Shown here: one piece after another, positions 44,881 through 56,018 of the stretch
Layout of the letters: each line of letters begins with the position of its first letter
How positions within the stretch are numbered: the first letter of the stretch is position 1
From: Corynebacterium lowii
Lineage (GTDB): Bacteria; Actinomycetota; Actinomycetes; Mycobacteriales; Mycobacteriaceae
NCBI RefSeq assembly: GCF_001412085.1
Contig: NZ_LKEV01000002.1
Span: forward strand, 424,447 to 488,446
Direction of reading: 5' to 3'
Length of the DNA: 64,000 nt
Notes under the pieces: model-generated
What the model was told of the DNA's origin: nothing
Databases searched by the model: none
What the model saw: the letters and a program-made list of their open reading frames with translations, nothing else
Translations under genes and position numbers: made by a program

Positions 44881-47800
44881 CTAACTACGGCGCCGCGTAA
44901 CCCGACGTCGGCCGCGTCGCCGCGAGGAGCCCGCCTCTTCCTTTTGCTCCCGCGCGGTGGTTTCCCGCACCGGGGCCGTCCGCTGCGCCTTCGACTTCCG
45001 CGCGGCAGAGGCACTACCCGCGTTACGGCGCACCACGCGGCGGCGGTGGCGGCGTCGAGAAGCCGGGGAGCTTTCGGTGCTATCGGAGGTTTCCGTGGAC
45101 TCCGGGGTTTCTGCGGCGGGCTCCTCCACGAAGTCCTCCGGCTGCGGGCGACGATCCGAGCGGGAATTACCCCGCGTGCGGCGCTTGCGGCGCGGAGAGG
45201 CCTCGAACTCCTCCACGGCGCGCTCGTAGTGCGCACCATTGGGCTCGTGCGGATCAAGCTCATCGGCGGTATCCACGGCGGCCACCGCGATCTTCTCCAC
45301 CTCGGAGAGGCCCTGCTCGGCCGGGGCAGCCGTATCGTCCACCACCACGGCGGCGGCCAGCTGCTCAATGGAGCGCTGCGGGCTCTTGGCGGGCTTCTTC
45401 TCCCGCTCGCCCTTGTGCTCCTTGGCGCCTTCCTTACTCTCCTTACGCTTGCGGTCCGCCTGCGCGTACTTCTCCGCCTTCTCGCCCGCGCCATGCTCCA
45501 CCGGGTCCTCGTGCAGCACGATGCCGCGCCCCTCACAGGTGGGACACTCGGTGGAGAAGGTCTCCAGCAGGCCGGTACCCAGGCGCTTGCGGGTCAGTTG
45601 CACCAGCCCCAGGGAGGTGACCTCGGAAACCTGGTGGCGGGTGCGATCGCGCCCCAGGGCCTCCTTGAGGCGGCGCAATACCAGGTCACGGTTCTCCGGC
45701 AGCACCATGTCGATGAAGTCAATCACGATCATGCCACCCAGATCGCGCAGGCGCAGTTGGCGCACAATCTCCTCGGCGGCCTCCAGGTTATTGCGGGTCA
45801 CCGTCTCCTCCAGGTTGCCCCCGGAGCCGGTGAAACGCCCTGTATTGACGTCAATAACCGTCATGGCCTCGGTGCGGTCAATCACCAACGAACCACCCGA
45901 GGGCAGCCACACCATGCGCGCCAGGGCCTTCTGCAACTGCTCATCCACACGATAGGCCTCAAAGACATCGGTGCCGCCGTGCTCCTGGCGGTCATAGAAC
46001 ACCAGGCGCTCTTCCAGGTCCGGGGCCACGGACTGCACATAGGCGTGCACCGTATTCCAGGCGCGCTTGCCCTCCACCACCAGGGAACCGAAGTCCTCGT
46101 TGAAGAGGTCGCGCACCACCTTGACCAGCATGTCCGGCTCCTCATAGAGGGTTACCGGGGTGGCCCCGCGCGAATCCTTCTCCTCCTGGGCGCGAGCCTG
46201 AATGTCCTCCCACAAATCATGCAGGCGGCGGACGTCGGCAGCAATGGCCTCCTCGGAAACGCCCTCGGCGGCAGTGCGGATAATCGCTCCGCCCTCACCC
46301 GGCACCACCGCTTTGAGAATGTCCTTGAGGCGCTTGCGCTCCGGGCCGGGCAACTTGCGCGAGATACCCGCGCTGCGCCCGCCGGGCACGTACACCAGGA
46401 AGCGCCCGGCCAAGGAAATCTGCGTGGTCAATCGCGCGCCCTTGTGGCCCACTGGGTCCTTGGTCACCTGCACCAGCACCTGATCGCCCGCGCGCAGAGC
46501 CTGCTCGATCTTGCGGGAGCGCCCGCCCAGGCCGGCGGCCTTCCAATCCACCTCACCGGCATAGAGCACGCCGTTGCGGCCCTTGCCGATGTCGATGAAC
46601 GCGGCCTCCATCGAGGGCAGCACGTTTTGCACGCGCCCCAGGTAGATATTGCCGATCATAGAGGACTGCTGATCGGAGGTCACAAAGTGCTCCACCAACA
46701 GCTCATCTTCCAACACCCCCACCTGGGTGACCACGCCGTGATGATCGTGACGGTTGCGCTCGCGCACCACCATCGTGCGATCCACCGATTCCCGGCGCGC
46801 CAAGAACTCCGCCTGGGAGATCACGTGGCGCTTCCGGCGTGCTTCATCGCTGCGCTCGCTGCGGCGACGCCGCTGCGCCTCCAAGCGGGTGGAGCCCTTT
46901 AGCGCCACCGGCTCCTGAATCTCCTGCTCCTGCGGCTCCTCTGCGGTCTCCGGTTCTTCTTGTTCTTCGGAGTCCGCGCTCTCAACCTGTGGCGCTGCGG
47001 TGGGTTCCTCCGCCGCTCCCCGGCCCCGGCGGGTGCCACGACGCCCACGACGGCGCGGCTTCTTGGCCTCCGGCACCTCTTCCTCGGTCTCAGGCTCTTC
47101 TGTCTCGGGCTCTTCGATCTGCTCGGTGCGCTCGGCTCGCTCATTTTGCTCAGCGCGCGGTTGCGTGCGGCGGGTGGCCCTGCGGGTGCGGCGGCGCGGG
47201 TGCTTGGCTTCCGACGCCCCCTCGGTCTCCTCGCGGTTGTCCTCGGCTACTTCTTGCGCGGTGGGCTCTTCCTCGGGAGCCTCCTTCTCCACGGATTCCG
47301 CAGGCGCTACAGCCTCTACGAGCTTCTTTGCCTCGCTCGCCCGCTTGGCGCTCCGGGTGCTCCTAGCGCTCCTGGTGATCTTCCGCGTGCGGCGGCCTCG
47401 GCTTTTCTTTTCTTCCGCCTTTTCTTCTTCCTCGGCGGTTTCCTGCTCAGTGACCTCGGCGGCCTCGATAGCCTCGGTTGCCTCAGCTACCTCGGGGGCG
47501 GCGTTTTCGGCGCCCTCCTCCGCCTTTTCTTGGGCCTGCGCCACCTGCTCGGAAAGGTCCTTTTCTACCTTCTCCTCAATCTGGTGAATCTCATTGGCCA
47601 CGTTCTTCTCCACGCGGTGCCGGATACGTTCCACGGATTCGCCAGAATCCTGCTTTTCCTCGGCCTTTTCGGGAGCCTGCGCATTTTGCTCGCTTTCCCC
47701 GCTCTGTGGCTCCCCGGTATCCCCCTCGTTGTTCTTCTTTGCGGCTTTCTTCACCGCTTTCTTCGTGCTCTTACGCGCCTTGGTTGCCTTCTTCGGCTTC

Positions 47801-48075
47801 TCCCCCGCGTCCTTGTCCTTCCCCGCACCGGCCAGGTAATCCAGCAGGGCGGTGGCCTCCTCCTGACTCAGCGTAGACTGAGCCACCTTCACCGAGCCCA
47901 GAGAATCGAGGGCCACGATGAGTTCCTTGGAGGTGCCTCCCAGCATCTTTGCCAGGGCATGCACCCTGGTCTTGGCCCCCAACTGGCTGCGGTCAAAATC
48001 CCGCGCCTGCCCAGCCAGCGCCTCGGCCACGGGGGTATTCGCTTCTTTTTCGCTCTTCTTCTGGCTACGTGCCAC
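44881..48075 (-). CDS. rne: Ribonuclease E/G
   Basis: Endoribonuclease for mRNA decay and rRNA processing, 1064 aa. The catalytic core lies in the middle: S1 domain near residues 475-560 (NIYLGRVQNVLPSMEAAFIDIGKGRNGVLYAGEVDW), the 5'-sensor and RNase-H-like parts, DVNTGRFTGSGGNLEETVTRNNLEAAEEIVRQLRLRDLGGMIVIDFIDM near 725-775, and the Zn-link CPTCEGRGIV near 838. Unlike E. coli RNase E, it has a long N-terminal (~430 residue) acidic/basic low-complexity extension rich in Glu/Ala and Arg, and another after the core, as in mycobacterial/corynebacterial RNase E. It lies directly upstream of rplU. Confidence 0.96.
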   Translation of the reverse strand: MARSQKKSEKEANTPVAEALAGQARDFDRSQLGAKTRVHALAKMLGGTSKELIVALDSLGSVKVAQSTLSQEEATALLDYLAGAGKDKDAGEKPKKATKARKSTKKAVKKAAKKNNEGDTGEPQSGESEQNAQAPEKAEEKQDSGESVERIRHRVEKNVANEIHQIEEKVEKDLSEQVAQAQEKAEEGAENAAPEVAEATEAIEAAEVTEQETAEEEEKAEEKKSRGRRTRKITRSARSTRSAKRASEAKKLVEAVAPAESVEKEAPEEEPTAQEVAEDNREETEGASEAKHPRRRTRRATRRTQPRAEQNERAERTEQIEEPETEEPETEEEVPEAKKPRRRGRRGTRRGRGAAEEPTAAPQVESADSEEQEEPETAEEPQEQEIQEPVALKGSTRLEAQRRRRSERSDEARRKRHVISQAEFLARRESVDRTMVVRERNRHDHHGVVTQVGVLEDELLVEHFVTSDQQSSMIGNIYLGRVQNVLPSMEAAFIDIGKGRNGVLYAGEVDWKAAGLGGRSRKIEQALRAGDQVLVQVTKDPVGHKGARLTTQISLAGRFLVYVPGGRSAGISRKLPGPERKRLKDILKAVVPGEGGAIIRTAAEGVSEEAIAADVRRLHDLWEDIQARAQEEKDSRGATPVTLYEEPDMLVKVVRDLFNEDFGSLVVEGKRAWNTVHAYVQSVAPDLEERLVFYDRQEHGGTDVFEAYRVDEQLQKALARMVWLPSGGSLVIDRTEAMTVIDVNTGRFTGSGGNLEETVTRNNLEAAEEIVRQLRLRDLGGMIVIDFIDMVLPENRDLVLRRLKEALGRDRTRHQVSEVTSLGLVQLTRKRLGTGLLETFSTECPTCEGRGIVLHEDPVEHGAGEKAEKYAQADRKRKESKEGAKEHKGEREKKPAKSPQRSIEQLAAAVVVDDTAAPAEQGLSEVEKIAVAAVDTADELDPHEPNGAHYERAVEEFEASPRRKRRTRGNSRSDRRPQPEDFVEEPAAETPESTETSDSTESSPASRRRHRRRVVRRNAGSASAARKSKAQRTAPVRETTAREQKEEAGSSRRRGRRRVTRRRS

Positions 48076-48199
48076 TGCTATTGCGCTCCTTGAAGTTATA
48101 TCTGTGCCCCGGGCGCTGATGTTTTCTTTTCATCGCCGCCACACGGAGTTTGCACACGATCGGATGTATCCTCCCCCATCTTTGCATACCCTGGGTTTT

Positions 48200-48904
48200 A
48201 TGCCACCTATCCAGGCACTTGACCGCCTCGCCCATCCGTGGTTCTTCTCACTCCTCTTCGGGGTGACAATGGGGGCCGCTATGTTCTTCCTCCAGTGGGA
48301 AAAGCTCTTGTGGGCATTCATTTTCTTTGCTGTCGTCATCGCCCTCACCGTATTTTCGCTGCGCCGCGCCCCCTTTAGCCGGAGCGATAACTGGGACCAG
48401 CGCGATATTTACGCTCACGGTGGCTGGTCATTTACCGGATTTATGTTCCTCGTCTTGGTTTCGCGGCACTTCATACCGCAAAACCTCACTTCCGCCGCGA
48501 TTATCGGCATCATCGTGGCCGTTGCCAGCACCTTCCTCATGCGCGACGGCTACCGCGTCCAGGCCTCCGTAGGCCGCAGGCGCGCCAAAGAACTCCTCCA
48601 AGAGGAGGTGGAACTCAGCCAAGAACAGATCGACGCCGCCCGCATGCACAGCGAAGTCTTGGGCGTGCTCTACACCCTGGGTGCGGTAGAGGGCGTCCGA
48701 GTGCGCACCCGGCTGGTGACGTACGCGATGGGCACGAGCTTGCGCAAACTACGCCCCGAGATTCAGAAGTTGCGGGAAGAAGGGCTCATCACCACCAGCG
48801 CCGTGGACGCCGGAGATGATGAAGAAAGGGTTTTCTTGGCCCTCACCCCCAAGGGCCTGCACGCCTATGACCAGGCCAGCCGCATGATGGCGGTTGGCGC
48901 CTAG
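48200..48904 (+). CDS. Membrane protein with C-terminal winged-helix domain
   Basis: 234 aa from ATG 48200; an upstream in-frame ATG at 48164 gives 12 more residues. Four hydrophobic segments in the first half (WFFSLLFGVTMGAAMFFL, LLWAFIFFAVVIALTVF, GFMFLVLVSRHFI, AAIIGIIVAVASTFLM), then a soluble PadR/MarR-like winged helix (EVLGVLYTLGAVEGVRVRTRLVTYAMGTS...LTPKGLHAY). A TACCCT hexamer seven bases before ATG 48200 could make a leaderless transcript. Lies between the divergent rne and convergent ndk. A membrane-bound regulator is the likely role, but it is unproven. Confidence 0.7.
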   Translation: MPPIQALDRLAHPWFFSLLFGVTMGAAMFFLQWEKLLWAFIFFAVVIALTVFSLRRAPFSRSDNWDQRDIYAHGGWSFTGFMFLVLVSRHFIPQNLTSAAIIGIIVAVASTFLMRDGYRVQASVGRRRAKELLQEEVELSQEQIDAARMHSEVLGVLYTLGAVEGVRVRTRLVTYAMGTSLRKLRPEIQKLREEGLITTSAVDAGDDEERVFLALTPKGLHAYDQASRMMAVGA

Positions 48905-48929
48905 CCTTGGCGTCGCATCAAAAACCGCT

Positions 48930-49340
48930 TTAGAGCTCGGGGAACCAAATGCCGATCTCGCGCTCGGCGGACTCGGGGGAATCGGAGCCGTGCACCACGT
49001 TCTCGGCTACGGAAAGGCCGAAGTCGCCGCGAATGGTGCCGGGGGTGGCCTTAGAAACGGGGTCGGTGCCACCGGCCAGCTGACGCCATGCCTCGATGGC
49101 GCGCTCGCCCTCCACCACGCCGGCGATCAGCGGCGCGGAGGTGATGAAGTCCACCAGCTCCCCGAAGAAGGGCTTGTCCTGGTGCTCGGCGTAGTGCTTC
49201 TCTGCGGTTTCGCGGTCGGCCACGCGCAGGTCCAGGGCGGTGAACTTGAGGCCCTTGGCCTCGATGCGGGAAAGAATGTTGCCCACAACCCCGCGAGCAA
49301 CACCGTCGGGCTTAATCAGAATCAAAGTACGTTCGGTCAT
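48930..49340 (-). CDS. ndk: Nucleoside diphosphate kinase
   Basis: Transfers phosphate from ATP to nucleoside diphosphates. 136 aa from ATG 49340 ([17 protein letters not shown]). The phospho-histidine motif [17 protein letters not shown] lies near residue 115, and [14 protein letters not shown] [20 protein letters not shown] before it. Typical length; between rne-facing genes and DUF4233-folC-valS. Confidence 0.98.
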   Translation of the reverse strand: MTERTLILIKPDGVARGVVGNILSRIEAKGLKFTALDLRVADRETAEKHYAEHQDKPFFGELVDFITSAPLIAGVVEGERAIEAWRQLAGGTDPVSKATPGTIRGDFGLSVAENVVHGSDSPESAEREIGIWFPEL

Positions 49341-49402
49341 GCCCGTCACTGTACCGGACTTTTCTGCCCCAGGTATCCCCCGGTATTCCCCTTTTCGGGG
49401 TC

Positions 49403-49430
49403 CCCCTCGCCCCCGTTTAGGGGCAAGGGG
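49403..49430 (-). terminator. Probable hairpin after the DUF4233 gene
   Basis: CCCCTCGCCCC (49403-49413) pairs with GGGGCAAGGGG (49420-49430) with one mismatch and a six-base loop, directly after the DUF4233 stop codon. A clear T run is absent. Confidence 0.45.
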
Positions 49431-49901
49431 TTACATATGCTGCGTGGTGAGCAGGCCGCGCTTCATTCTGGCGATGAGATTGGAGCGCAGGTGTAAGACG
49501 TACCACCACACCACGATGAATACGGCCGCCACGATCCCCAGCGAGTAGTGGATAATAAACCCTCCCGCCAGCGCCACCGCCTGCAAGGCAATGTTGACGG
49601 GGATAGCCCAGCGGCGGCGTTGCATGAAGGAAACCACGAGCATCACGGTAGCCATGACCGTGACGTACACGGCGTTAAAGGTGGTCCAGTGCTCGCCGCC
49701 GTCCACCCTGGCGATCACCGTGAGCGCCAGGTAAAAGGTGATGGCCTCCATGCTCATCGTGGCCGCCATCACTCCGGCGATGCCCTTCATGGGGTCTTTT
49801 TCCGGGGCGTGGCCGGGGCCCAGCGGGCCGTATTCGGGTTCGGCCCCGCGGCCAGACCCCCGCCCCGTACCGCGGGAAGAAGGGGAAGATGATGTGTTCA
49901 T
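49431..49901 (-). CDS. DUF4233 membrane protein
   Basis: 156 aa. A Ser/Gly/Arg-rich N-terminus is followed by MKGIAGVMAATMSMEAITFYLAL, then about four hydrophobic segments. The position between folC and ndk is the conserved site of DUF4233 proteins in mycobacteria and corynebacteria. The function is unknown. It overlaps the folC stop by four bases. Confidence 0.85.
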   Translation of the reverse strand: MNTSSSPSSRGTGRGSGRGAEPEYGPLGPGHAPEKDPMKGIAGVMAATMSMEAITFYLALTVIARVDGGEHWTTFNAVYVTVMATVMLVVSFMQRRRWAIPVNIALQAVALAGGFIIHYSLGIVAAVFIVVWWYVLHLRSNLIARMKRGLLTTQHM

Positions 49902-51373
49902 GCCGGTTCCTTTCCAAAAAGCGTGCGGGCCTCCCCGGCGGTCACCACCGAGCCGCCGATGATGATGCCCGCCCCCGATTGCACCTCGGCCTCCTCCGCC
50001 AGTTCCACAGCCAATTCCACGGCACCGGGCAGGTTGCCTACCTCGTGCACGCGCTCCTCGCCAAAGATCTCCCTGGCGTACTCCGCTAGTTCCTCGGCTT
50101 CCAGGCTACGCGGGGAGGAGTTTCGGGTACACACCACCTCGGATACATAGGGCTCCAATTCCCGCAGCACACCGGGAACGTCCTTATCGCCCAGGATCGC
50201 CACCACGGCAACAAGCCGCTCAAAGGTGAAGTCCCGGTCCAGGGCGCGCCCCAGAGCACGCATACCGTGGGGGTTGTGCGCGGAGTCGATGAAGGTGGTG
50301 GGCGCGGTGCGTACCCGCTCCAGGCGCCCTGGTGAGGTCACCTGGGCAAAGCCCTCGCGCACGGTGTTTTCGTCTAGTTGGCGCCCGGCACCTGCCCCAA
50401 AGAAAGCCTCCACGGCGGCCAGGGCCACCGCGGCGTTATGGGCCTGGTGTTCCCCGGAAAGGGGAAGGAAAATATCGGTGTATTCCCCTCCCAGGCCGCG
50501 GATACTCAGGCGCTGCCCGCCCACGGCCACCGTGGTTTCCATCACGCCGAACTCCACCCCGGCGCGCGCCACGGCGGCGTCCACCTCCACGGCGCGGCGC
50601 AGAATGACCTCGGCGGCCTCGGGTTCCTGTTCGGCCACGATCGCCACGTTATCCGGCGGGGTGAGCAGATCGTCGGCGTCCCAGCGGGAGGTGATAATCC
50701 CAGCCTTCTCCCCAGCGATCTCCGCCAAAGTCTCACCCAGGTAATCGGTGTGGTCCATGCCCACGGGAGTCACCACGGCCACCTGGGCGCCGAGCACATT
50801 AGTGGCGTCCCAACGCCCGCCCAGGCCCACTTCCACCACGGCGACGTCCACGGGGGCGTCGGCAAAGGCCACAAAGGCCATCGCGGTAAGCACCTCGAAC
50901 TTGCTCATGGGCACGCCGAAGCGCTCGTCCACCATGCGCACATAGGGCTCAATCTCGCGCCAGGTGCGCACGTAATCGCTGGGGTGGATGGGCGCGCCGT
51001 CGATAGCAATGCGCTCGGTGACCAGTTGCAGGTGCGGGGAGGTGGTGCGCCCGGTGCGGCGGTGGAAGGCGCGCAGCAGGGATTCGATCATGCGCACCGT
51101 GGAGGTCTTGCCGTTGGTGCCCGCCACGTGAATGGCGGGATAGGCCCGCTGGGGGGAACCCAGCAGGTCCATCAGGGCCTCCATGCGTTCGGTGCTGGGG
51201 TCGATCTTGGTTTCCGGCCAGCGCTGGTCCAGCTCCGCTTCCACCTCGGCCAGGGCTTTGAGATCCTCCGGGGTCACCGGACGAGCCTCGGGGGTCTCCT
51301 CCTTGTCCCCCGCCATGTCAATGGGCAGGGTCAGGCCGGTTTCGTCGAGGTGAACTCCGTGCTCCTCGCTCAC
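49898..51373 (-). CDS. folC: Folylpolyglutamate/dihydrofolate synthase
   Basis: Adds glutamate to folates. 491 aa. The P-loop [17 protein letters not shown] lies near residue 84, [24 protein letters not shown] near 190, [16 protein letters not shown] in the central region, and [18 protein letters not shown] in the C-terminal domain. The N-terminal ~35 residues are extra, acidic and variable. It overlaps valS by four bases. Confidence 0.96.
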   Translation of the reverse strand: MSEEHGVHLDETGLTLPIDMAGDKEETPEARPVTPEDLKALAEVEAELDQRWPETKIDPSTERMEALMDLLGSPQRAYPAIHVAGTNGKTSTVRMIESLLRAFHRRTGRTTSPHLQLVTERIAIDGAPIHPSDYVRTWREIEPYVRMVDERFGVPMSKFEVLTAMAFVAFADAPVDVAVVEVGLGGRWDATNVLGAQVAVVTPVGMDHTDYLGETLAEIAGEKAGIITSRWDADDLLTPPDNVAIVAEQEPEAAEVILRRAVEVDAAVARAGVEFGVMETTVAVGGQRLSIRGLGGEYTDIFLPLSGEHQAHNAAVALAAVEAFFGAGAGRQLDENTVREGFAQVTSPGRLERVRTAPTTFIDSAHNPHGMRALGRALDRDFTFERLVAVVAILGDKDVPGVLRELEPYVSEVVCTRNSSPRSLEAEELAEYAREIFGEERVHEVGNLPGAVELAVELAEEAEVQSGAGIIIGGSVVTAGEARTLFGKEPA

Positions 51374-54009
51374 CGCAGCCCCTCCAGGCGGGCGGTCACG
51401 CGCTCCACCTCCTCGCGGGCGATCTGCTGGCGCTCGCGGATCTTGGCCACCACCTCGGCGGGGGCCTTATCCACAAAGTTCGGGTTATCCAACTTCTTGG
51501 CCGTGGTTTCGAGTTCCTTGTTGGCCGCCGCGAGTTCCTTTTCCAGGCGCTTGCGCTCGGCCTCCTTATCCACCGTGCCCGAGGTATCCAGCGCCACCTC
51601 CACGGTGGCCTGGGAAAGACGTACTTCAATGCTTGCCGACGCCGCGAAGCCCTCCTCCGGGCGGGTCACGCGCGCCATCGAGCGCACCAGTTCCTCCTGG
51701 CCTTCCAGGTCAATCGCGCCGCAATCAATGCGGGCCGGCACCTGTTGGGAGGGCTTGACGCCCTGGTCGGAGCGGAAGCGGCGCAGCTCGGTGATGAGCT
51801 TGGCGGCGTCCTCAATGCGGCGGGCAGCAACCTCATCGGTGGGCTCGCCGTTATTGGTGTCCTCCGCCGTGGGCCAGGGAGCGATCACGATGGACTCTTC
51901 ATCGGTGAGCGCCGTCCACAGCACCTCGGTGACGAAGGGCATGGCGGGGTGCAGCAGGCGCAGCACCACGTCGAGCACCCGGCCGAGCACGAAGCGGGTG
52001 GGCTCGGGGTCTTGGGTCTTGGCGATTTCCAGGTACCAATCGCAGAACTCGTCCCAGGTGAAGTGGTACAGCTCCTCGTTGGCCTTGGCGAACTGGTAGT
52101 CCTCCAAGTACTCATCAACGCGGGAGCGCACCTCTTCCAGGCGGTCGAGAATCCACTTATCGGCGTCGGTGAGTTCTTCGCGCTTCACCGGCCCCACCTC
52201 GGCGCCCTTCATCAGGGCAAAGCGGGTGGCGTTGAAGAGCTTGGTGGCAAAGTTGCGGGAACTCTGGGCGTGATCCTCGCCCACCGGCAGGTCCACGCCG
52301 GGGTTGGCGCCGCGAGCCAGGGTAAAGCGCAGCGCGTCCGCACCAAAGCGCTCCACCCATTCCATCGGGTCGATGCCATTGCCCAGGGACTTAGACATCT
52401 TGCGGCCCTTTTCATCGCGCACCAGGCCGTGCAGGAAGAGGTCCTTGAAGGGAACGGTATTTTCCAGCTCCGGGGTGATGGTGGCGGCAAAGGTACCGAA
52501 CATCATCATGCGGGCCACCCAGAAGAACAAAATGTCATAGGCGGTGACCAACACGGAAGTGGGATAAAACTTCTTCAAGTCCGGGGTGGATTCCGGCCAC
52601 CCCAGGGTGGATTCCGGCCACCCCAGGGTGGAGAAGGGCCACAGACCGGAGCTAAACCAGGTATCCAGAACGTCCGGGTCCTGGGTATAGCCCTCCGGGG
52701 CCTCCTCGTCCGGTCCCACGCACACGACCTCGCCCTCAGGGCCGTACCAGATGGGGATGCGGTGGCCCCACCACAGCTGGCGGGAAATGCACCAATCGTG
52801 CATATCGTCCACCCAGTCAAAGTAGCGCGGTTCCAAGACCTTGGGGTGCAAGGTGGTATCGCCCTCACGAATGGCATCACCGGCCATGCGGGCCAGTTCC
52901 TCCACCTTCACCCACCATTGCAGGGAAAGGCGCGGCTCGATGGCCTCCCCGGAGCGCTCCGAGTGACCCACCGAGTGCACATAGGGGCGCACCTCCTTGA
53001 CGATGCGCCCCTGCTCGCGCAGGGCCTCGCGGATCGCCTCGCGGGCTTCTTCCCTGGTCAGTCCGTCAAAGCGCGTGCCGGTATCGGCAATGCGGCCGCC
53101 CTCGTCCATGATGGTGGGCATATCGAGGTTATGGCGCTTGCCCATCGCGTAATCGTTGGGGTCATGCGCCGGGGTAATCTTCACCGCTCCGGTGCCGAAC
53201 TCCGGGTCCACGTAATCATCGGCAATCACGGTGAGGCTGAGATCATCGCGGAAGGGGTGCGGGAGCACCTTGCCTACCAGGTGGGTATAGCGCTCGTCCT
53301 CGGGGTGCACCGCAATGGCCACGTCGCCCAGCATGGTTTCCACGCGGGTGGTGGCCACCACCAGGGAGTCCTCGCCATCGCCGTAGCGGAAACTCACCAA
53401 CTCGCCCTCGACGTCCTTGTACACCACCTCAATATCGGAGACGGCGGTGCACAGCGCGGGCGACCAGTTCACCAGGCGGTTAGCCCGGTAAATCAGCCCG
53501 CGATCATAGAGTTCCTTGAAGATGGTCTGGACGGCGCGCGAAAGGCCCTCGTCCAAGGTAAAGCGCTCGCGCGACCAATCCACCGAATCGCCAATGGCGC
53601 GCATCTGGTTGAGGATCGTGCCGCCGTACTGGCGCTTCCACTCCCAGACCTTCTCCACGAACTCCTCGCGGCCGAGGTCATAGCGGGAGATCCCCTGCTC
53701 TTGGAGTTGCGCCTCCACCTTGGTCTGGGTGGCGATACCGGCGTGGTCCATGCCCGGCAGCCACAGCACCTCGTAACCCTGCATGCGCTTGCGGCGCACG
53801 ATGGCGTCGATAAGCGTGTGGTCAAGGGCGTGCCCCATGTGCAGCTGGCCGGTTACGTTGGGCGGCGGCAGCACTACGGAAAAAGCGGGCTTGGCGCTGG
53901 CGGGGTCGGCTTCAAAATAACCCCGATCAATCCAGCGCTGATACAGCTCCGCCTCAACGGCGTGGGGGTCCCAGCTCTTGGGCAGTTTTTCGGCGCGGTT
54001 CTCCATCAC
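51370..54009 (-). CDS. valS: Valyl-tRNA synthetase, with a 7-residue internal duplication
   Basis: Charges tRNA-Val. 879 aa. HIGH motif [15 protein letters not shown] near residue 48, KMSKS motif [11 protein letters not shown] near 535, and a C-terminal coiled coil ([20 protein letters not shown]). Just before the conserved [21 protein letters not shown], the usual single STLGWPE is doubled ([16 protein letters not shown]), from a 21-bp tandem repeat at 52585-52626. The frame is kept, so the enzyme is probably functional. folC overlaps its end by four bases. Confidence 0.97.
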   Translation of the reverse strand: MMENRAEKLPKSWDPHAVEAELYQRWIDRGYFEADPASAKPAFSVVLPPPNVTGQLHMGHALDHTLIDAIVRRKRMQGYEVLWLPGMDHAGIATQTKVEAQLQEQGISRYDLGREEFVEKVWEWKRQYGGTILNQMRAIGDSVDWSRERFTLDEGLSRAVQTIFKELYDRGLIYRANRLVNWSPALCTAVSDIEVVYKDVEGELVSFRYGDGEDSLVVATTRVETMLGDVAIAVHPEDERYTHLVGKVLPHPFRDDLSLTVIADDYVDPEFGTGAVKITPAHDPNDYAMGKRHNLDMPTIMDEGGRIADTGTRFDGLTREEAREAIREALREQGRIVKEVRPYVHSVGHSERSGEAIEPRLSLQWWVKVEELARMAGDAIREGDTTLHPKVLEPRYFDWVDDMHDWCISRQLWWGHRIPIWYGPEGEVVCVGPDEEAPEGYTQDPDVLDTWFSSGLWPFSTLGWPESTLGWPESTPDLKKFYPTSVLVTAYDILFFWVARMMMFGTFAATITPELENTVPFKDLFLHGLVRDEKGRKMSKSLGNGIDPMEWVERFGADALRFTLARGANPGVDLPVGEDHAQSSRNFATKLFNATRFALMKGAEVGPVKREELTDADKWILDRLEEVRSRVDEYLEDYQFAKANEELYHFTWDEFCDWYLEIAKTQDPEPTRFVLGRVLDVVLRLLHPAMPFVTEVLWTALTDEESIVIAPWPTAEDTNNGEPTDEVAARRIEDAAKLITELRRFRSDQGVKPSQQVPARIDCGAIDLEGQEELVRSMARVTRPEEGFAASASIEVRLSQATVEVALDTSGTVDKEAERKRLEKELAAANKELETTAKKLDNPNFVDKAPAEVVAKIRERQQIAREEVERVTARLEGLR
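52585..52626. repeat. In-frame 21-bp tandem duplication in valS
   Basis: Two identical 21-base units, 52585-52605 and 52606-52626, start GGTGGATTCCGG. A third partial unit (GGTGGA) begins at 52627. They encode the doubled TLGWPES. Confidence 0.92.
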
Positions 54010-54045
54010 CCGCCCTATCTTAGCGCCCTGGTTTTGCCCGCCGGC

Positions 54046-55062
<1,017 letters not shown>

Positions 55063-55252
55063 CTACAGGCACCACCATACTCCTCTTCAGAGTTCAGATA
55101 ACACCCCCAAAAGTGTCAAAAACACCCCATTTTACCTGGTGTTTTCTTTGCGTTCTCCCCCAATACTACCCCCTTTGAGGAAGGTAACCGTAATCTAGTA
55201 TTGGCTTTTCACAGCGCAAACATAAGGCGCAGACGCACAAGGAGGGAATTGG

Positions 55253-55984
55253 ATGGTGCGCGAGGATCTCGACGTGGCGCTTGAGCACCCATCGCCGGAT
55301 GACCAATCCATGCAGCAGGTCATCGACATCGCAATGGGGCGCTTCTCCCGCAAGCCCTTCTCCGATGCCAAGCTCGAAGGGATCGCCAAGGAAGCAGGCG
55401 TGTCCAAGCGCATGATCCACTATCACTTTGGCAATAAAAAGGGCCTGTACCATGCCGTCCTTTGCCGCGCCATCGAGTTACTTCAACCCCCTTCATCGCG
55501 CCTCGTGGTTGATTCCGCCATTCCCGTGGATGGTATTCGCACGGTTGTCGATGCCCTCTACGTCCAGATCCTGCGCAATCCGATTGCCGCTCAACTCCTA
55601 CACATGGAGTCGCTTCAACACGTCCTCGATCTCACGGACATAGCCCCCCTTTTCAGCAATGCCGAGGTCATTTTGCACCTCGATAAGCTGCTCATGCTCG
55701 GCCAGGATGCCGGCGTATTCCGCCCCGGCATTTCCGCCTATGACGTTTTTTACCTCGTCTCCGCGCTCTCCTTCTATCGCACCCAGCAGCGAGATTTGGC
55801 CATCAATATCTTCGGTATCGACCTCACCAATGAGGCCAATACCGAGGGCGTGCGCCGCATGACTATCGACGCCGTCCTCGCCTTCCTCACCTCGAATATC
55901 CCGCACTCGGGCCATAACTCGTATCTGAGCACCACCCAATCGGTAGACGAAGAGCCGGAATCCGCCCAGGCGATCTACGAGTAG
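55253..55984 (+). CDS. TetR-family transcriptional regulator
   Basis: DNA-binding regulator of 243 aa. The HTH (KPFSDAKLEGIAKEAGVSKRMIHYHFGNKKGLYHAV) lies at about residues 33-67. The start ATG has a perfect AAGGAGGG site. The C-terminal ~25 residues are polar and unusually long. It sits between mdh (divergent) and clpX (convergent); its target and ligand are unknown. Confidence 0.92.
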   Translation: MVREDLDVALEHPSPDDQSMQQVIDIAMGRFSRKPFSDAKLEGIAKEAGVSKRMIHYHFGNKKGLYHAVLCRAIELLQPPSSRLVVDSAIPVDGIRTVVDALYVQILRNPIAAQLLHMESLQHVLDLTDIAPLFSNAEVILHLDKLLMLGQDAGVFRPGISAYDVFYLVSALSFYRTQQRDLAINIFGIDLTNEANTEGVRRMTIDAVLAFLTSNIPHSGHNSYLSTTQSVDEEPESAQAIYE

Positions 55985-56018
55985 GCCCGCCGCCTTTAAG
56001 AGCCTCGAACCCAGATCT

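Noticed and set aside
44944..48093. Long plus-strand frames opposite rne
   Set aside because: Arg/Leu/Ala/Ser-rich low-complexity translation, the complement of the repetitive rne sequence.
55985..56018. Terminator between the TetR gene and clpX
   Set aside because: Only a six-base CCGCCT/AGGCGG stem with a long loop and no T run.
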